Assembly (NCBI GenBank): GCA_025200525.1 | Contig: CM045761.1 | Location: 201,305,701-201,369,700 of the forward strand | Length of the DNA: 64,000 bases | Origin: Camellia lanceoleosa | Taxonomy: Eukaryota; Streptophyta; Magnoliopsida; Ericales; Theaceae | Reading direction: 5' to 3' | Shown here: positions 47,229 to 58,000 of the stretch, in pieces | Numbering within the stretch: the first letter of the stretch is position 1 | Layout of the letters: each line of letters starts with the position of its first letter | The notes under the pieces: model-generated | Databases searched by the model: none | What the model saw: only the letters and a program-made list of their open reading frames with translations | What the model was told of the DNA's origin: nothing | Translations under genes and position numbers: made by a program

Positions 47229-47763
47229 TCTTTCTTGAACAAAACTTGGAGCCCCTTTTGACTCATGTGCCCAAGTCGCTTGTGCCACAATTTGGTAGAA
47301 GTATCATCTTCAAGTGCATTGATAACACATTTACAAATTTTTCTTTACATCGAATAAAGTGTATGAATCTTTTTGCATTTAGCCATTACCAAAGAACCCT
47401 TTATGAGCTTTCATATTCCATCACCAAATTTGTTGTTGTCACCTTCATCATTTAGCTTCCGGTAGAGATTAAATTGAGGTGAATGTCGGGAACATGCCTC
47501 ACATCTTTAAGCAAAAACTTGTAGTCCAAATTTGTTTCCAAGCAAACATCATCCATGCCAAGAATCTTGGGCAAACCTTCATTATCCATTCAAACACAAC
47601 CATAATCTTCTTTAGTGTAGGTAGTGAAGAAATCAACTCAAGAAGTCACATGAAAAAAAGCACCGGAATCAATCACCTAATTGCTCTCTTAGCCCACAAA
47701 ATTGATACAATCATCTTCACAAACGACCATAAGATCATCGGTAGTAACCGCTGCTGTGTCTTC
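47229..47763 (-). pseudogene. Copia protease and pre-integrase region
   Basis: Minus strand. The catalytic DSGA of the copia protease is at 47659-47670 (in a segment reading IDSGAFFHVTS). Further on are VCLETNLDYKFLLKDVRHVP and the pre-integrase motif LWHKRLGHMSQKG at about 47256-47300. Several stops and at least one frameshift are present; one extra G near 47250 breaks GLQVL. It continues at 36209 on the other side of the chromovirus. Confidence 0.85.
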
Positions 47764-48562
47764 TTACTTCTTATCCACACTTTTATCACGTCTTTTCTCC
47801 TTGTTCTTAAGCTTTCGGAATTCCCGCTTCATGTGCCCTTTCTCATGGCAATAATAACACTCAATGTCTTTCTTTGAAAAAGAACCATCTCTTGATTTGT
47901 CATGGCTTTGATCACGACCATAAGGAGTCTTACTCCTCCCCCTTGTTTTGTTTCGGTCTCTCACAAAAAATGTTTTTGAATGAGAAGAACCCGTTGATTT
48001 TCTTCTAGTTTCTTCATTTAACAAGCTACCAGTGACTTGGCTCATTGTGACAACTCCATCGGGTGTCGAATTACTAACCGTCACAACCAAAGTCTCCTAA
48101 CTTTTGAGCATAAAACTAAGTAGCATTAAAGCTTGTAACTCATTATCAAAAATAATTTTTATAGAAGCAAGTTGGTTAACAATACTTTTTATTTCATTCA
48201 AATGTTCCGGAATAAGGCTGCAATCTTTATATTTTAAGTTAACCAACTTCCGAAACACGAAAGGTTTTATTTGTGGCTGATTTTCTATCATAAAGACCTT
48301 CTAATTTTTTCTATAAAGCATGTGCCGAAATTTCAGTAGCAACATGATGAAACACATTGTCATCAATCCATTGATGGATAATACAAACGACTTTTCGATT
48401 AAGCCTATTCCATTCATCATCTTTCATACAATCGGGTTTGCCACTATCACTCTCAATAGGTTCATACAAATCTTTACAAAATAATAGGTCCTCTATTTGA
48501 ATTTTTCAAGTTACCCAATTGCTTCCATTAAAGCTAGACATACGACCCATATTCCCCTCCAT
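47764..48562 (-). pseudogene. Copia gag
   Basis: Minus strand. Start MEGNMGRMSSFNGSNWVT at 48562, interrupted by a TGG to TGA change at about 48506 and by a stop in the HALW position near 48312. 48097-48291 has LVNLKYKDCSLIPEHLNEIK, a stop follows near 48096, and 47764-48090 has the C-terminus with the zinc knuckle CYYCHEKGHMKREF. In that CX2CX4HX4C knuckle the last cysteine is replaced by phenylalanine, which would abolish zinc binding at this copy. Gag would coat the element RNA. Confidence 0.9.
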
Positions 48563-48599
48563 TGATTTATATAAATAAATAAACCCAAATAAATCGTAA

Positions 48600-48611
48600 G
48601 CTCTAATATCA
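48600..48611 (-). promoter_or_regulatory. Primer binding site of the copia element
   Basis: On the minus strand, 2 bp after the 5' LTR, it reads TGATATTAGAGC, 10 of 12 matching TGGTATCAGAGC (initiator methionine tRNA). Both nested elements therefore use the same primer type. Confidence 0.82.
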
Positions 48612-48613
48612 GT

Positions 48614-49309
48614 TGTTAGGGAAAATCGATGATTTTTCACAAGTAAATCAATAAATGGGAATAAAAATAAATGCGAAAAAATTAAATTAACAGCAATACA
48701 AAAATTTTTACGTAGTTTCCTCAATGTGAGGTATGTCTACGAGATCAAAATCCGATTCTACTATCAACTAAAGAGTTTCTAAATGAATACAAACGAGACA
48801 CGAATGATCTTACAAAACCACCCTTAAGTGAATTCCAAATAATCACAAATAATCAAAAAAAAAAAAAAATCTTACCAAATAGATAAATGATGATTTTTGA
48901 AACAAAATTAAAAAAAATCTAAAATAATAACCCAAATCAACTTTAAATTAGAAGTAGCACAAGTATAAACAAATCAAGTAAGGAGCCTTTACCAATCTTA
49001 GAATGAATCAATGATTATGGCTGCCAGATAAAACCAACTCACCGAGTTGATTTTCCACCGTTGCCACTACTCTATATTACGGAACAAACAAAAACAATAT
49101 ACATATATATATATATATATATATTGTTGAATTATGGACTTTTTATCAAAATCTTAACTGCTATCAAATTGCTTATAAAATATTTATTGGACTTTTAAAA
49201 AAGTTAAATATAATATATTAAAAATATATTATAACTAATATTAAATTAAATTAAATTTTTTTAACAAATCAATTGAGTCCTGTATTTCAATAAGGAGGCA
49301 TACCCAACA
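48614..49309 (-). repeat. 5' LTR of the copia element
   Basis: Plus-strand ends are TGTTAGGGAAAATC and TACCCAACA. It is followed by TGAAT, the right copy of the target duplication. In the minus-strand element it is the upstream LTR. Confidence 0.9.
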
Positions 49310-49607
49310 TGAATCTTACCTTTTTGCAAAAATTACCTTTCTCAACCTTTTTGAAATTAATTATTTCAAATTCCATTTATATATAATTTTCAAATTGAAT
49401 ATAAAGGGTGGACTTTACTACATATATTTAGGGTTATTTTTTTATATGATTTATAAATTGATTTATTTATTTATTACAAAAAGATGTATAAAAGAAAATA
49501 AAAAATGATATAATTTCAATAAGTTAATATTATTTATAGTTTTTTTTTAATGAATAAGTTTATTTATAATGTTACCAAATGATTTTATTCATAACTAATA
49601 AAAAATA
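49310..49607. other. Short spacer between the copia element and the composite TIR element
   Basis: About 300 bp of A+T-rich sequence without a recognised feature. Together with 24730-25221 it represents the original genomic site of the retrotransposon nest. Confidence 0.4.
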
Positions 49608-50825
49608 GGGGCATTTACATACAAGTCCCATTTCGTGAACTTATAATCTATTAGGTCCTAAATAAAATTATTTGTTCCTTCAAGTCCCATTAATTTTTAA
49701 TAACCCAATTTATCCTTCCAAGACCTCTTCACAGCTATGATCACCACTCTCTAGGAAGGGGAGGGGGGCATGATGTTTCAGTTAAAGAGAGAGGGGGTGT
49801 TTTATGTGTGTGTGGGTATGTTATTTTTGATCGGCGATGGAAGAAGCTATTACAAGCAGTGGAGCGTCGTGGGAAGAACAGCTATGATCACCACTCTCTA
49901 GAAAGAGAGCTCTGTAACGTCTTGAAGACGTCCACTACCTCTTTTGCCACTGTCAACGGCAGCGCAACGAAGAAGAAATGCAAACAACGCTTCAACTGGA
50001 AGTCCACCATCGCTTTGCTCCCCAACGAAATAGATAAGACCTCTCTCTCCATCAATACCACCATCGTCGCCGGATCAAATGATAGTGAAATCTGCAAGTA
50101 CACTGCTAACGCAGCGTCGTGAGCAGTGATCCGACCACCATCAAGACCCAATCGAGTCGATCCAGCCACCATCAACTTGCATGAATGCCTTTGATATCAT
50201 CTCTCTCTCTCTCAAGGATTTGATCTCTTGGGCTTGTTTGAGAATGACAACGATCGGAATCCAAATCTCGATCCATTTTGGATCGCCCGTGAAACCTACC
50301 CAAGTTCCACCTAATTGAACCAAGAACAGGTTAAGAAGTACGCAGATCACACCAGGGCTTCGAATCGAACCCCAAGTTGCAACCTTCTAAGTCAAAAAGT
50401 TCACAAGATCTAAAATTGTAACCCTATGTACTCGACTATATTGTTCTTCTGAATTCTAATTTGAAATTGAGAACATTCTTAATTTATAATATTCTCAATT
50501 TTAATCATGAAAAAAATTAAGAAATTTCTCAAAATTGATAATTATAAATTTCTTAGTTTTGACAATATTCTTAGTTCATACTAGAAAAAAATTGAGAAAT
50601 TTCTTAATTTTAATAATTATAAATTGAGAACATTCTCAGTTTTAAAATTGAGAGCATTCTTAATTTTGGAATTAAAAGACAAAACGTCTTTTTACCTATA
50701 AATGAGACTTAATGGTTCAAATTTTTTTTAATAAGATCTAGGCTATCACTAAATATATAAATAAGACTTTTTAATAATTAATCTTAAAAAATATTTATAA
50801 AATAAAAAAAGAAGTTACACTTGAA

Positions 50826-51307
50826 TAGGGCTGCAAATGAACCGAACTGTTCGTGAACAGGCTCGGCTCGGCTCGATAAGGGCTCGGCTCGGCTCGGCTC
50901 GGCTCGTTTAGTAAACGAGCCAAGCTCGAGCTCGATTATTGGGCTTGTTTTGTTAACGAGCCGAGCTCGAGCCTGCCTGTTCGCTCAGAGGCTCGGCTCG
51001 TTTATCTATAATTAAATTACATAATAAATATATTATTTATATATTAAATAATATATAAAATATATAAATATATATATAAATAATAATATAAATGCATTTT
51101 TTATATATTAAATAATATAAATAATATTTTTTATTTAAAAATTTATATTTAAATAATATAAATAATATTAAAAAAAATTTATCGAGTCGATTAAATGACT
51201 CGAGTTCGACAAAATTAACGAGTTTAGCTCGAGCCTAGTCCTTATCGAGCTGAGCTCAATGAGCTCGAAATTTCGAGCTTCATTTCTACGGCTTGTTTGC
51301 ACCCCTA
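50826..51307. mobile_element. Non-autonomous hAT element
   Basis: A 482-bp element with TIRs TAGGGCTGCAAA and TTTGCACCCCTA, flanked by CACTTGAA (50818-50825) and CACATGAA (51308-51315), a 7 of 8 match. It contains a run of (GGCTC)n at about 50870-50910 and the phrase GAGCTCGA repeated in both orientations. No coding capacity. Its ends differ from those of the hAT element at 19939. Confidence 0.85.
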
Positions 51308-51819
51308 CACATGAAGATAATAATCAGATACAAAGACGAGGCAACGTCACTTCGACTCCACGTCCTAAATCCCCGTCACGTCCCTCGTATCCGCATCCCA
51401 ATTCCCAATAAATTGAGAAATTAGTCACTATGTCGGGTATATAACATCATGTATTAATTAAAAAAATTAAGAAAAATTATCAAAAAAAAATCTTAAAATT
51501 TGACGTGTTTTTGACATTAAACCTTAATATTTTAATTTTAACAATTTAAATCTTGAATTTTTAATTATATTTTAATATTGACCCTCTATCTATTTCCGTT
51601 TATTTCTGTTAACTTTTTATATTTATTTGATACACATGCCGTTCTTTGATTTGTTCATAATTATTATAATTATTTTATTCTAAAATTAGTCCAACACTTT
51701 TTCTCTTTACACCCTCCTTTCTCTTCTCGCTCTGTCTTCTCTTCCCTCTGTCATCAATTAAAGGAGAGAGAGAGAGACCAAAAATAGAGGCCATTCCTCC
51801 TTCCCCCCTCTCTCTTTCT

Positions 51820-52068
51820 TTACAAATCAAATGATCTGAATTTGCACGACTCGGACGGCATCGGTGAGCTCGCAAACAAATGATCGGTGGCTGGATCGCT
51901 TCCAGCAATCAGCCCTTCACTGTCGCCGCCGCCACCTGTGGAGATCCCCTGCATACGCTTCAAGTAGAGGCGATACTTTTGGAGATGACTCACCATGTTC
52001 TCGTGAGTCAACCCGTCAACACTCATTGTAGGCAGGGACGCTTGAGCGTTTTGGCAGGCTTGTTGCAA
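51820..52068 (-). pseudogene. Captured fragment of a LUX/PCL1-type GARP transcription factor
   Basis: Minus strand, 82 codons to a stop. It holds SVDGLTHENMVSHLQKYRLY and LKRMQG, the C-terminal half of the GARP (Myb-like) DNA-binding domain including the SHLQKY motif, then a glycine-rich linker and SDPATDHLFASSPMP. That order is characteristic of LUX ARRHYTHMO/PHYTOCLOCK1, an evening-complex circadian clock regulator. The first half of the GARP domain and the rest of the protein are missing; just upstream, NAQASLPTMSVDG looks like the usual NAVPKT..MSVDG segment with a deletion. It is a captured gene fragment inside a transposon, so no clock function is expected. If transcribed, it could yield an antisense or small-RNA source for the parent gene. 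Confidence 0.85.
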
Positions 52069-52189
52069 GCGAACCTAGATCCCAAATCAGCCGAATCAAA
52101 TTCCGACGAGTTGGGTTGGGACGAGGGGATTTGAACTGAGTGAGGAGGTGGTGGCTGCGGTGGTGATGTTTGAGAGTGGTGGGTTTTTC

Positions 52190-52665
52190 GTACAAATTTC
52201 TTTTTGGGTTTGATTTTGGTGCTCTTTCTTTATGAGTTCAAGATCTATGGGGTTTGTAATTGATGAATAAAACAAGAACAAGAAAAATGGGTGATTTTGG
52301 TGCTCTCTCTCTCTAAAAAAGTGCAGCTTTTTCTGGATTTGATTTTGGTGCTTTCTCTTTATGAGTTCGAGATCTGTGGGGTTTGTAATTGGGTTTGATT
52401 TTGATGCTCTCTCTTTATGAGTTCAAGATCTGTGGAGTTTGTAATTGATGAAAAAAACAAGAACAAGAAAAATGGGTGATTTTGGTGCTCTCTCTCTCTC
52501 AAAAAAAGTGCAGCTCTTTCTGGGTTTGATTTTGGTGCTCTCTGTGGGGTTGTAATTGATGAATAAACAAGAACAAGAAAAAGGGGTGATCTTGGTGCTC
52601 TTTCTCTTAGAAAAACTATAGCACTTTCTGGGTTTGATTTTGGTGCTCTCTCTCTCAGTCACTCA
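52190..52665. repeat. Minisatellite, about five copies
   Basis: Repeats built from TTTGATTTTGGTGCTCTCTC, TTATGAGTTCAAGATCTGTG, GGGTTTGTAATTGATGAATA and ACAAGAACAAGAAAAA, in full or shortened copies of about 100-125 bp. The repeated word TTTGATTTTGGTGCT occurs at about 52210, 52340, 52526 and 52631. Lies inside the Pack-MULE-like element next to its captured fragment. Confidence 0.8.
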
Positions 52666-54377
52666 CACATACACACTCTCTCTCTCTCTAGAAAGATGAG
52701 GCAGAGTTGATAAAAAAAAGAAGAGGTAATTTAGAAATAAAATAATTATAATAATTATAGACGAATTAAAAAGTGACACGTGTATCAAATAAATTAAATA
52801 AGTCAAATAAGTGTAAAAAATTAACATAAATAAATAAAAATAGATGGAGGGTCAACATTGAGACATAATTAAAAATTTAAAATTTAAATTGTTAAAATTA
52901 AAATATTGGGATTTCATGTGAAATGCACGCCAAATCTTGGGATGCTTTTTATAATCTCTCCAAAAAAATTAAAATTAACTAGAGAATTTAAAAAAATATT
53001 ATTAAATATTTTACACAAGTATTGATAATTTTTCTTAAAATATTTTAAAATATCTTCATATATTGTAACTTTTTTTTGTATTTATATTTTTTTGATGGAC
53101 ACAAAGCCATGGAATGACTTATAAAATGACACTCGTATTCATTTGAATAAAATTATATGTGCTAGTACTAGTTGATATATCAATTAATATATTAACGAAT
53201 AATGTGACATAATTTTAAAAAATTTAAATTGAGTTAATTATCAAAAAATCTTGTTTACATATTTGGTGGTAGCTTAGGTTATGTCAAAAAAATTTTGAAT
53301 TAATAAGTCCCATTTATAGGTAAAAAGACGTTTTGCCCTTTAATCCCAAAACTGAGAATGTTCTCAATTTCAAAACTGAGAATATTCTCAATTTTCAAAC
53401 AGAGAATGATTTCAGTATATAATTATCAAAATTAAAAAATTTCTGTTTAGCTTCTGAGAAAAGTATGGGATTGAAAAGAAAGATAATTCTGCGAATATTC
53501 TAAGAAATTTATAATTATCAATTTTGAGAAATTTCTCAATTTTTTCATGATTAAAATTGAGAATATTATAAACTGAGAAGGTTCTCAATTTTAAAAAACT
53601 CTCTTTCTCTCTCTGCAATCTGTCTCAATCTCCTAATTGGTTCTCTTGTCTCACTAGTCTCTGCTGCCTCAAGTTTCTCTCCATCAACCCCATTGATGGA
53701 AGGTGAAAGTGTACCTCCCGATAACACTCAAAGTTAACCCCTCCAAAACAACAACAACAATAACAACAACAGATACGTTGAAATTGAGGAGGATTCTGAG
53801 AATGATGATGACATTCTCATCCCTAATATACTTATGAGTGAAGATATAATCAAGGGGTTTCAAGAGCTCAGCAGAGGCTATCCTGGTTGAACTGGTTTGG
53901 ATTCGAGGTATGGCATCGACGGCAAGTTTTCGACTCGATTTCTGGCTCCATGAACACCTCATTCGCCGCCAAATCCACCTTTTCCGCCGATGGAGGTGGT
54001 TGTTGAGGGCCGCTAATGTCGGGAGGCTTGGATTTTCCAGAGTCCGTATCTGTAGGCACGATTGTAAGCTACCACCTCTTCCGCTGATGGAGGTGGTTGT
54101 TAAGGGCCGCTAATGTCAGTTCACCTCCCGTCTCTTTACCTCCGTTGCTGCCGCCGCCACAAGCGGCTGTTGAAGCCGAGCACGACAAAGATGATGAGGA
54201 TGAGGTGGTGGAGAAGTCAGATCTGATGATCTCTTAGGCGATCTCACCGAACACAATTCACTCTTGAAAGGATAAATTAGGGTATTAAAAATTAATGGGA
54301 CTTGAATGAGCAAATGATTTTATTTAGGACTTAATGGAGTATAAGTTCACAAAATGAGACTTGTATGTAAATGCCCC

Positions 54378-55019
54378 TTTTAAATTTTTATAATTTGTAT
54401 AATAAGTGGGGTTCATAATTTTAAAAGAATAATACTATATAATTAGTGCACTAACAGATAATATAAATAATTTTAAAAATTTTGAATTTTTATAATTTGT
54501 ATAATAAGTAGATTATAATTTTAAAAGAATAATATCATAATATATGTTAATATATTAATTGATAAATCAATTAATATATATAACACCACAAATTTAAAAA
54601 AAAAAATGTTAGAGATTTCAAAAATTCTATGTGAGACATTTGGAAGAATTTTTGGTAGAACTTTTGGGATCTCTAACCTTACTCATTTTAAAATAAGGGA
54701 TTGGCTTCCCTCTAATCTGTGATCGAACTAGAGGGTGTTATTGGCCCTATGGAGGTTCACCACGGGTCTCGTTTCGATAATCCTGATCGTTCAATGTGTA
54801 GAAATCGTTGAGTACTATATATTTGTAAAAAATCACATTGATTGAATATCAATAACTATTTTATCAAATCAAATTTTTGTCAATTATTTATTTTTTCACT
54901 GTTTATTTTTTTTATACAAAACTGATTTGATCACATAGCTATCGATATCCGATCTATATAATTTTTTATAGGTATATATTTCTACATATTGAACAATTTA
55001 AATTATCAAAATAAAACCC
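54378..55019. other. Region upstream of the PLD pseudogene
   Basis: A+T-rich sequence where the first part of the phospholipase gene should be. I looked for the C2 domain and an upstream exon and see no trace of either. Confidence 0.5.
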
Positions 55020-58000
55020 GTGATAAACCTTCACAGATCCAATAATACTCTCCAGATGAAATTCGAACAATGCAATGAAAATATTGTTGCCGAGCCGGAT
55101 CGATTCGATGTGAAACAGAGCTATTTTCCGGTGAGGCACGGAGGTTCGGTGACTCTGTATCAAGACGCTCATGTTCCTGATAACTTTCTTCCTGAGATTG
55201 AATTGGATGAAAAAATGAAGTTTAGGCATGATAAATGCTGGGAAGATATGTGTCATGCAATACTAGAGGCTCATCATTTGGTGTACATTGTTGGTTGGTC
55301 TATTTTCCATAAGGTAAGGCTTGTTAGAGAGCCGAGCAAGCCGTTACCGAGCGGCAAAAATTTGATTCTTGGATAATTGCTCAAGTATAAATCTCAAGAA
55401 GGGGTTCGAGTTCTGTTGTTGGTTTGGGACGACAAGACTTCTCACAGCAAGTTCTTCATTAATACGGTATGAACTTGAATGTCTATTCTGTTTATTTTTT
55501 ATGAATTTGATATAGAAACAGTATTTGCAGATTGTTTTGATGTTGAATTTTAATTATGGTTTGGTTTAATCAAATATTCTGTATGAATTATTTCAAAATT
55601 GAAATGAAATGGTAGGGTTGTGGTTGGGTGCTCGTTTAATAACAACTTTATGTCCATCTGCAAGATTGCAAGCTCAAATTATCGAGAGGAAAATAAACTT
55701 TGTGAAGGAAATAAAAATTACATGATGGTTAAGATTTTCCACAACCTTTTTACAATGGTGCATGATACTGATAACAATAAACAAATTCTTCCTCAAGTCG
55801 GTTAGAATGCAGGTTGAATTTTGTAATTACATTGTAACTTCGTTAAATAAGATGTTAAATAAGCCAGTAATGAGCCTTCGCAAGAGCAGTGTTGTTTTTT
55901 TTGGATAGAATAATTTTGAATTTTATGAGTGGTTTGTGATGTATAGTATTCATGACATTTTTGTTTTCTTCCTTCCAACTTGTAAGATTTTTTATTTTTG
56001 AAATCATCCTCATCTTCCAATACATACTTTGTTCCAATGCTAATTACAAGCAAAAGACAAAACACTATCCATAACAAAGGGAAAAAGTTAATTCTTGAAT
56101 ATAATCAGTTGATGTGAATTGCACTTTATGTGATTTCCTAACACGTAAGTGAAGCAAGGTACAAAGAGTGTTGTTTTCAATATGACAAAAATAAAAAAAA
56201 TAAAAATCATTGCTCTCAGTATTTGTATATTTCAAAGAAAGGTAGCTATCGACCACGAATTCAAGAACGTTGTTTAGCAGGAATATCACTCTATATTTTG
56301 TGTTACTTGTTTCATTTCTATAAATATAAGTTTGTGGGGCAAAGTTGCTTGATTCCTAGTTCCACTTTGTGCACAGTTCTTGTGTTCAAATAACATTGTC
56401 ATTCACGAAAGTTAATTTTTCTGTTTTCACTGATATTAGTTGGGGTTAGTTACTCTCAATGTTAATAATGCAAGGGCTCTCTGTGTGCAGGCAGGAGTGA
56501 TGCAAACTCACGATGAAGAAACTCAGAAGTTTTTCAAGCACTCTTCTGTCACTTGTATGCTGTCTCCTCGATATGCAAGTAGTAAGCTTAGCATTTTCAA
56601 GCAACAGGCATGCTTTATACTGTGGTCCAGCAATTGCTTTCCTTTCTACTGAATGAAATTAAATGTTTATAGGGAAATGCTTTCCGATAATGATTTAAGC
56701 ATGTTGGTGCATAACATCCGTCCTAGTGGTAATGCTGTTGGATATATACACCTAACCTATGGTTCTAAGCTTCTAAACATCTTCATCTGCTACCCCTTGT
56801 TCAATTAGTATTTCTTTTTTTATTTTTTTAATCTTTTCTCTCAGAAACTGAACAATTACCGTATTTGTGCTTCTTTGGGTACAAATCGAAATTTTATGAT
56901 AGAAGTATTTTATGAGTGAATTCGTACATGTGGAGAAATGTTAAGAAACCTTTACATCAACATTATACTAAACACTCATTTAATCTTACATCTGAATTCA
57001 GGTTGTCGGAACCCTCTGTACACATCATCAGAAATGTGTGATTGTGGATACGCAAGCGTCTGGAAATAACCGAAAGATAATTGCTTTTTTAGGAGGTCTG
57101 GACTTGTGTAATGGTCGCTATGATACGCCAGAGCATCGACTATTCCGTGACGTTGACTCTGTATTTCAGGGTGATTATCATAATCCAACATTTCCTGTAA
57201 GTAATTGTTCTATCTGAACTTCTATTATTTTTTTAGTGTCTGGGTCAAATTACAACACCAGTTGTGATTGTTCGTTGGATAGCGATAGTCTTTCATTTTA
57301 TTTCTTGTAATAGGCAGGAACAAAGGGTCCGGGAGAACCATGACACGATTTGCATTGTAAAATCGAAGGGCCTGCTGCATATGATGTGCTCACAAACTTT
57401 GAGTAGAGGTGGAAAAAAGCCACGAAATGGTCAGAGTTTGGACGACGTTTCAAAAGAATATCTCATTGGCACGACGATGCTTTAATAAAGATAGAACGCA
57501 TATCATGGATACTAAGTCCTTCCTCGTCTGTTCCACATGATGATCCTGTATTGTGGGTTTCCAGGGAAGATGATCCTGAAAATTGGCATGTTCAGGTTAA
57601 TTATTAGTACACACATCTTTCATAAACAAAGCTTCTGTCTGATTCAAATGTTGGCTTACTAAATCTTGGTTAGTTTTTCCATTATTAAAGGTTTTCCGAT
57701 CCATAGATTCAGGTTCTGTGAAAGGATTTCCAAGAGATGTTCATTTAGCCGAGTCTCAGGTTTCCTCAATTTTCTTTCTTTCATATTCTATTGTTTTCAT
57801 TCGTTCAGTTTTGATAATTGGTTGTGTTTGTGGCATTGGTCTTTCATTGCAGAACCTCGTCTGTGCAAAAGACCTAGTGATAGACAAGAGCATTCAAACT
57901 GCATATGTTCAGGCTATAAGATCGGCCCAACACTTTATATACATTGAGAATCAATATTTTCTTGGGTCTTCATATGTATGGCCTGCTTACAAACATGCAG

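Larger units (their letters stand above)
25222..49309 (-). mobile_element. Ty1/copia LTR retrotransposon, expanded by nested insertions
   Basis: The outer element of the nest. LTRs of 628 and 696 bp lie at 25222-25849 and 48614-49309, with flanks TGGAT and TGAAT (4 of 5 match). Read on the minus strand the order is 5' LTR, PBS, gag, protease, pre-integrase, integrase, reverse transcriptase, RNase H, PPT, 3' LTR, and integrase before RT defines copia. Removing the two nested insertions leaves about 5.4 kb, the normal size of a copia element. Internal stops and frameshifts occur in every domain, so it is dead. The LTRs differ by roughly 15% by eye over their first 240 positions, so this element is older than the chromovirus inside it. 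The protein style (e.g. RT with QWYKKFDSFM) suggests the Tork/Tnt1-like group, which is an inference. Confidence 0.93.
51469..52961. mobile_element. Pack-MULE-like inner element
   Basis: Inverted repeats of about 225-250 bp (51469-51695 and 52714-52961) that mirror phrases such as TTAATTTTAACAATTTAAAT, TTGACCCTC(T/C)ATCTATTT and ATAATTATTATAATTATTTTA. The flanks are AAAAAAATT on both sides (51460-51468 and 52962-52970), a 9-bp duplication, although low-complexity. Inside are a host gene fragment (51820-52068) and a minisatellite. A 9-bp duplication plus inverted repeats plus a captured exon is the Pack-MULE pattern. No transposase. Confidence 0.72.
49608..54377. mobile_element. Composite element with long terminal inverted repeats
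   Basis: The ends GGGGCATTTACATACAAGTC and its mirror at 54377 begin inverted repeats of about 130 bp (49608-49735, 54250-54377). The arms diverge over 49736-50440 and 53600-54250 and match again at 50450-50790 and 53226-53590 (repeated phrases of the AATTGAGAACATTCTCA type and ACAAAACGTCTTTTTACCTA). Between them are a hAT MITE and an inner inverted-repeat element. The divergent blocks are less A+T-rich and look like captured gene pieces: in the right one, ATGGAGGTGGTTGTTGAGGG and GGGCCGCTAATGTC recur about 95 bp apart. No transposase frame and no clear target duplication. Mutator-like by its long TIRs, which is an inference. Confidence 0.75.

Noticed and set aside
47192..47877. Plus-strand frames of 87 and 132 codons
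   Set aside because: They are antisense to the copia protease and gag, whose minus-strand motifs (DSGA, CYYCHEKGH) are clear.
49808..50175. Plus-strand frame of 104 codons and its minus-strand shadow in the left arm of the composite element
   Set aside because: No domain recognised. It is probably a captured fragment, but I cannot name the parent, so it is mentioned only within the composite element.
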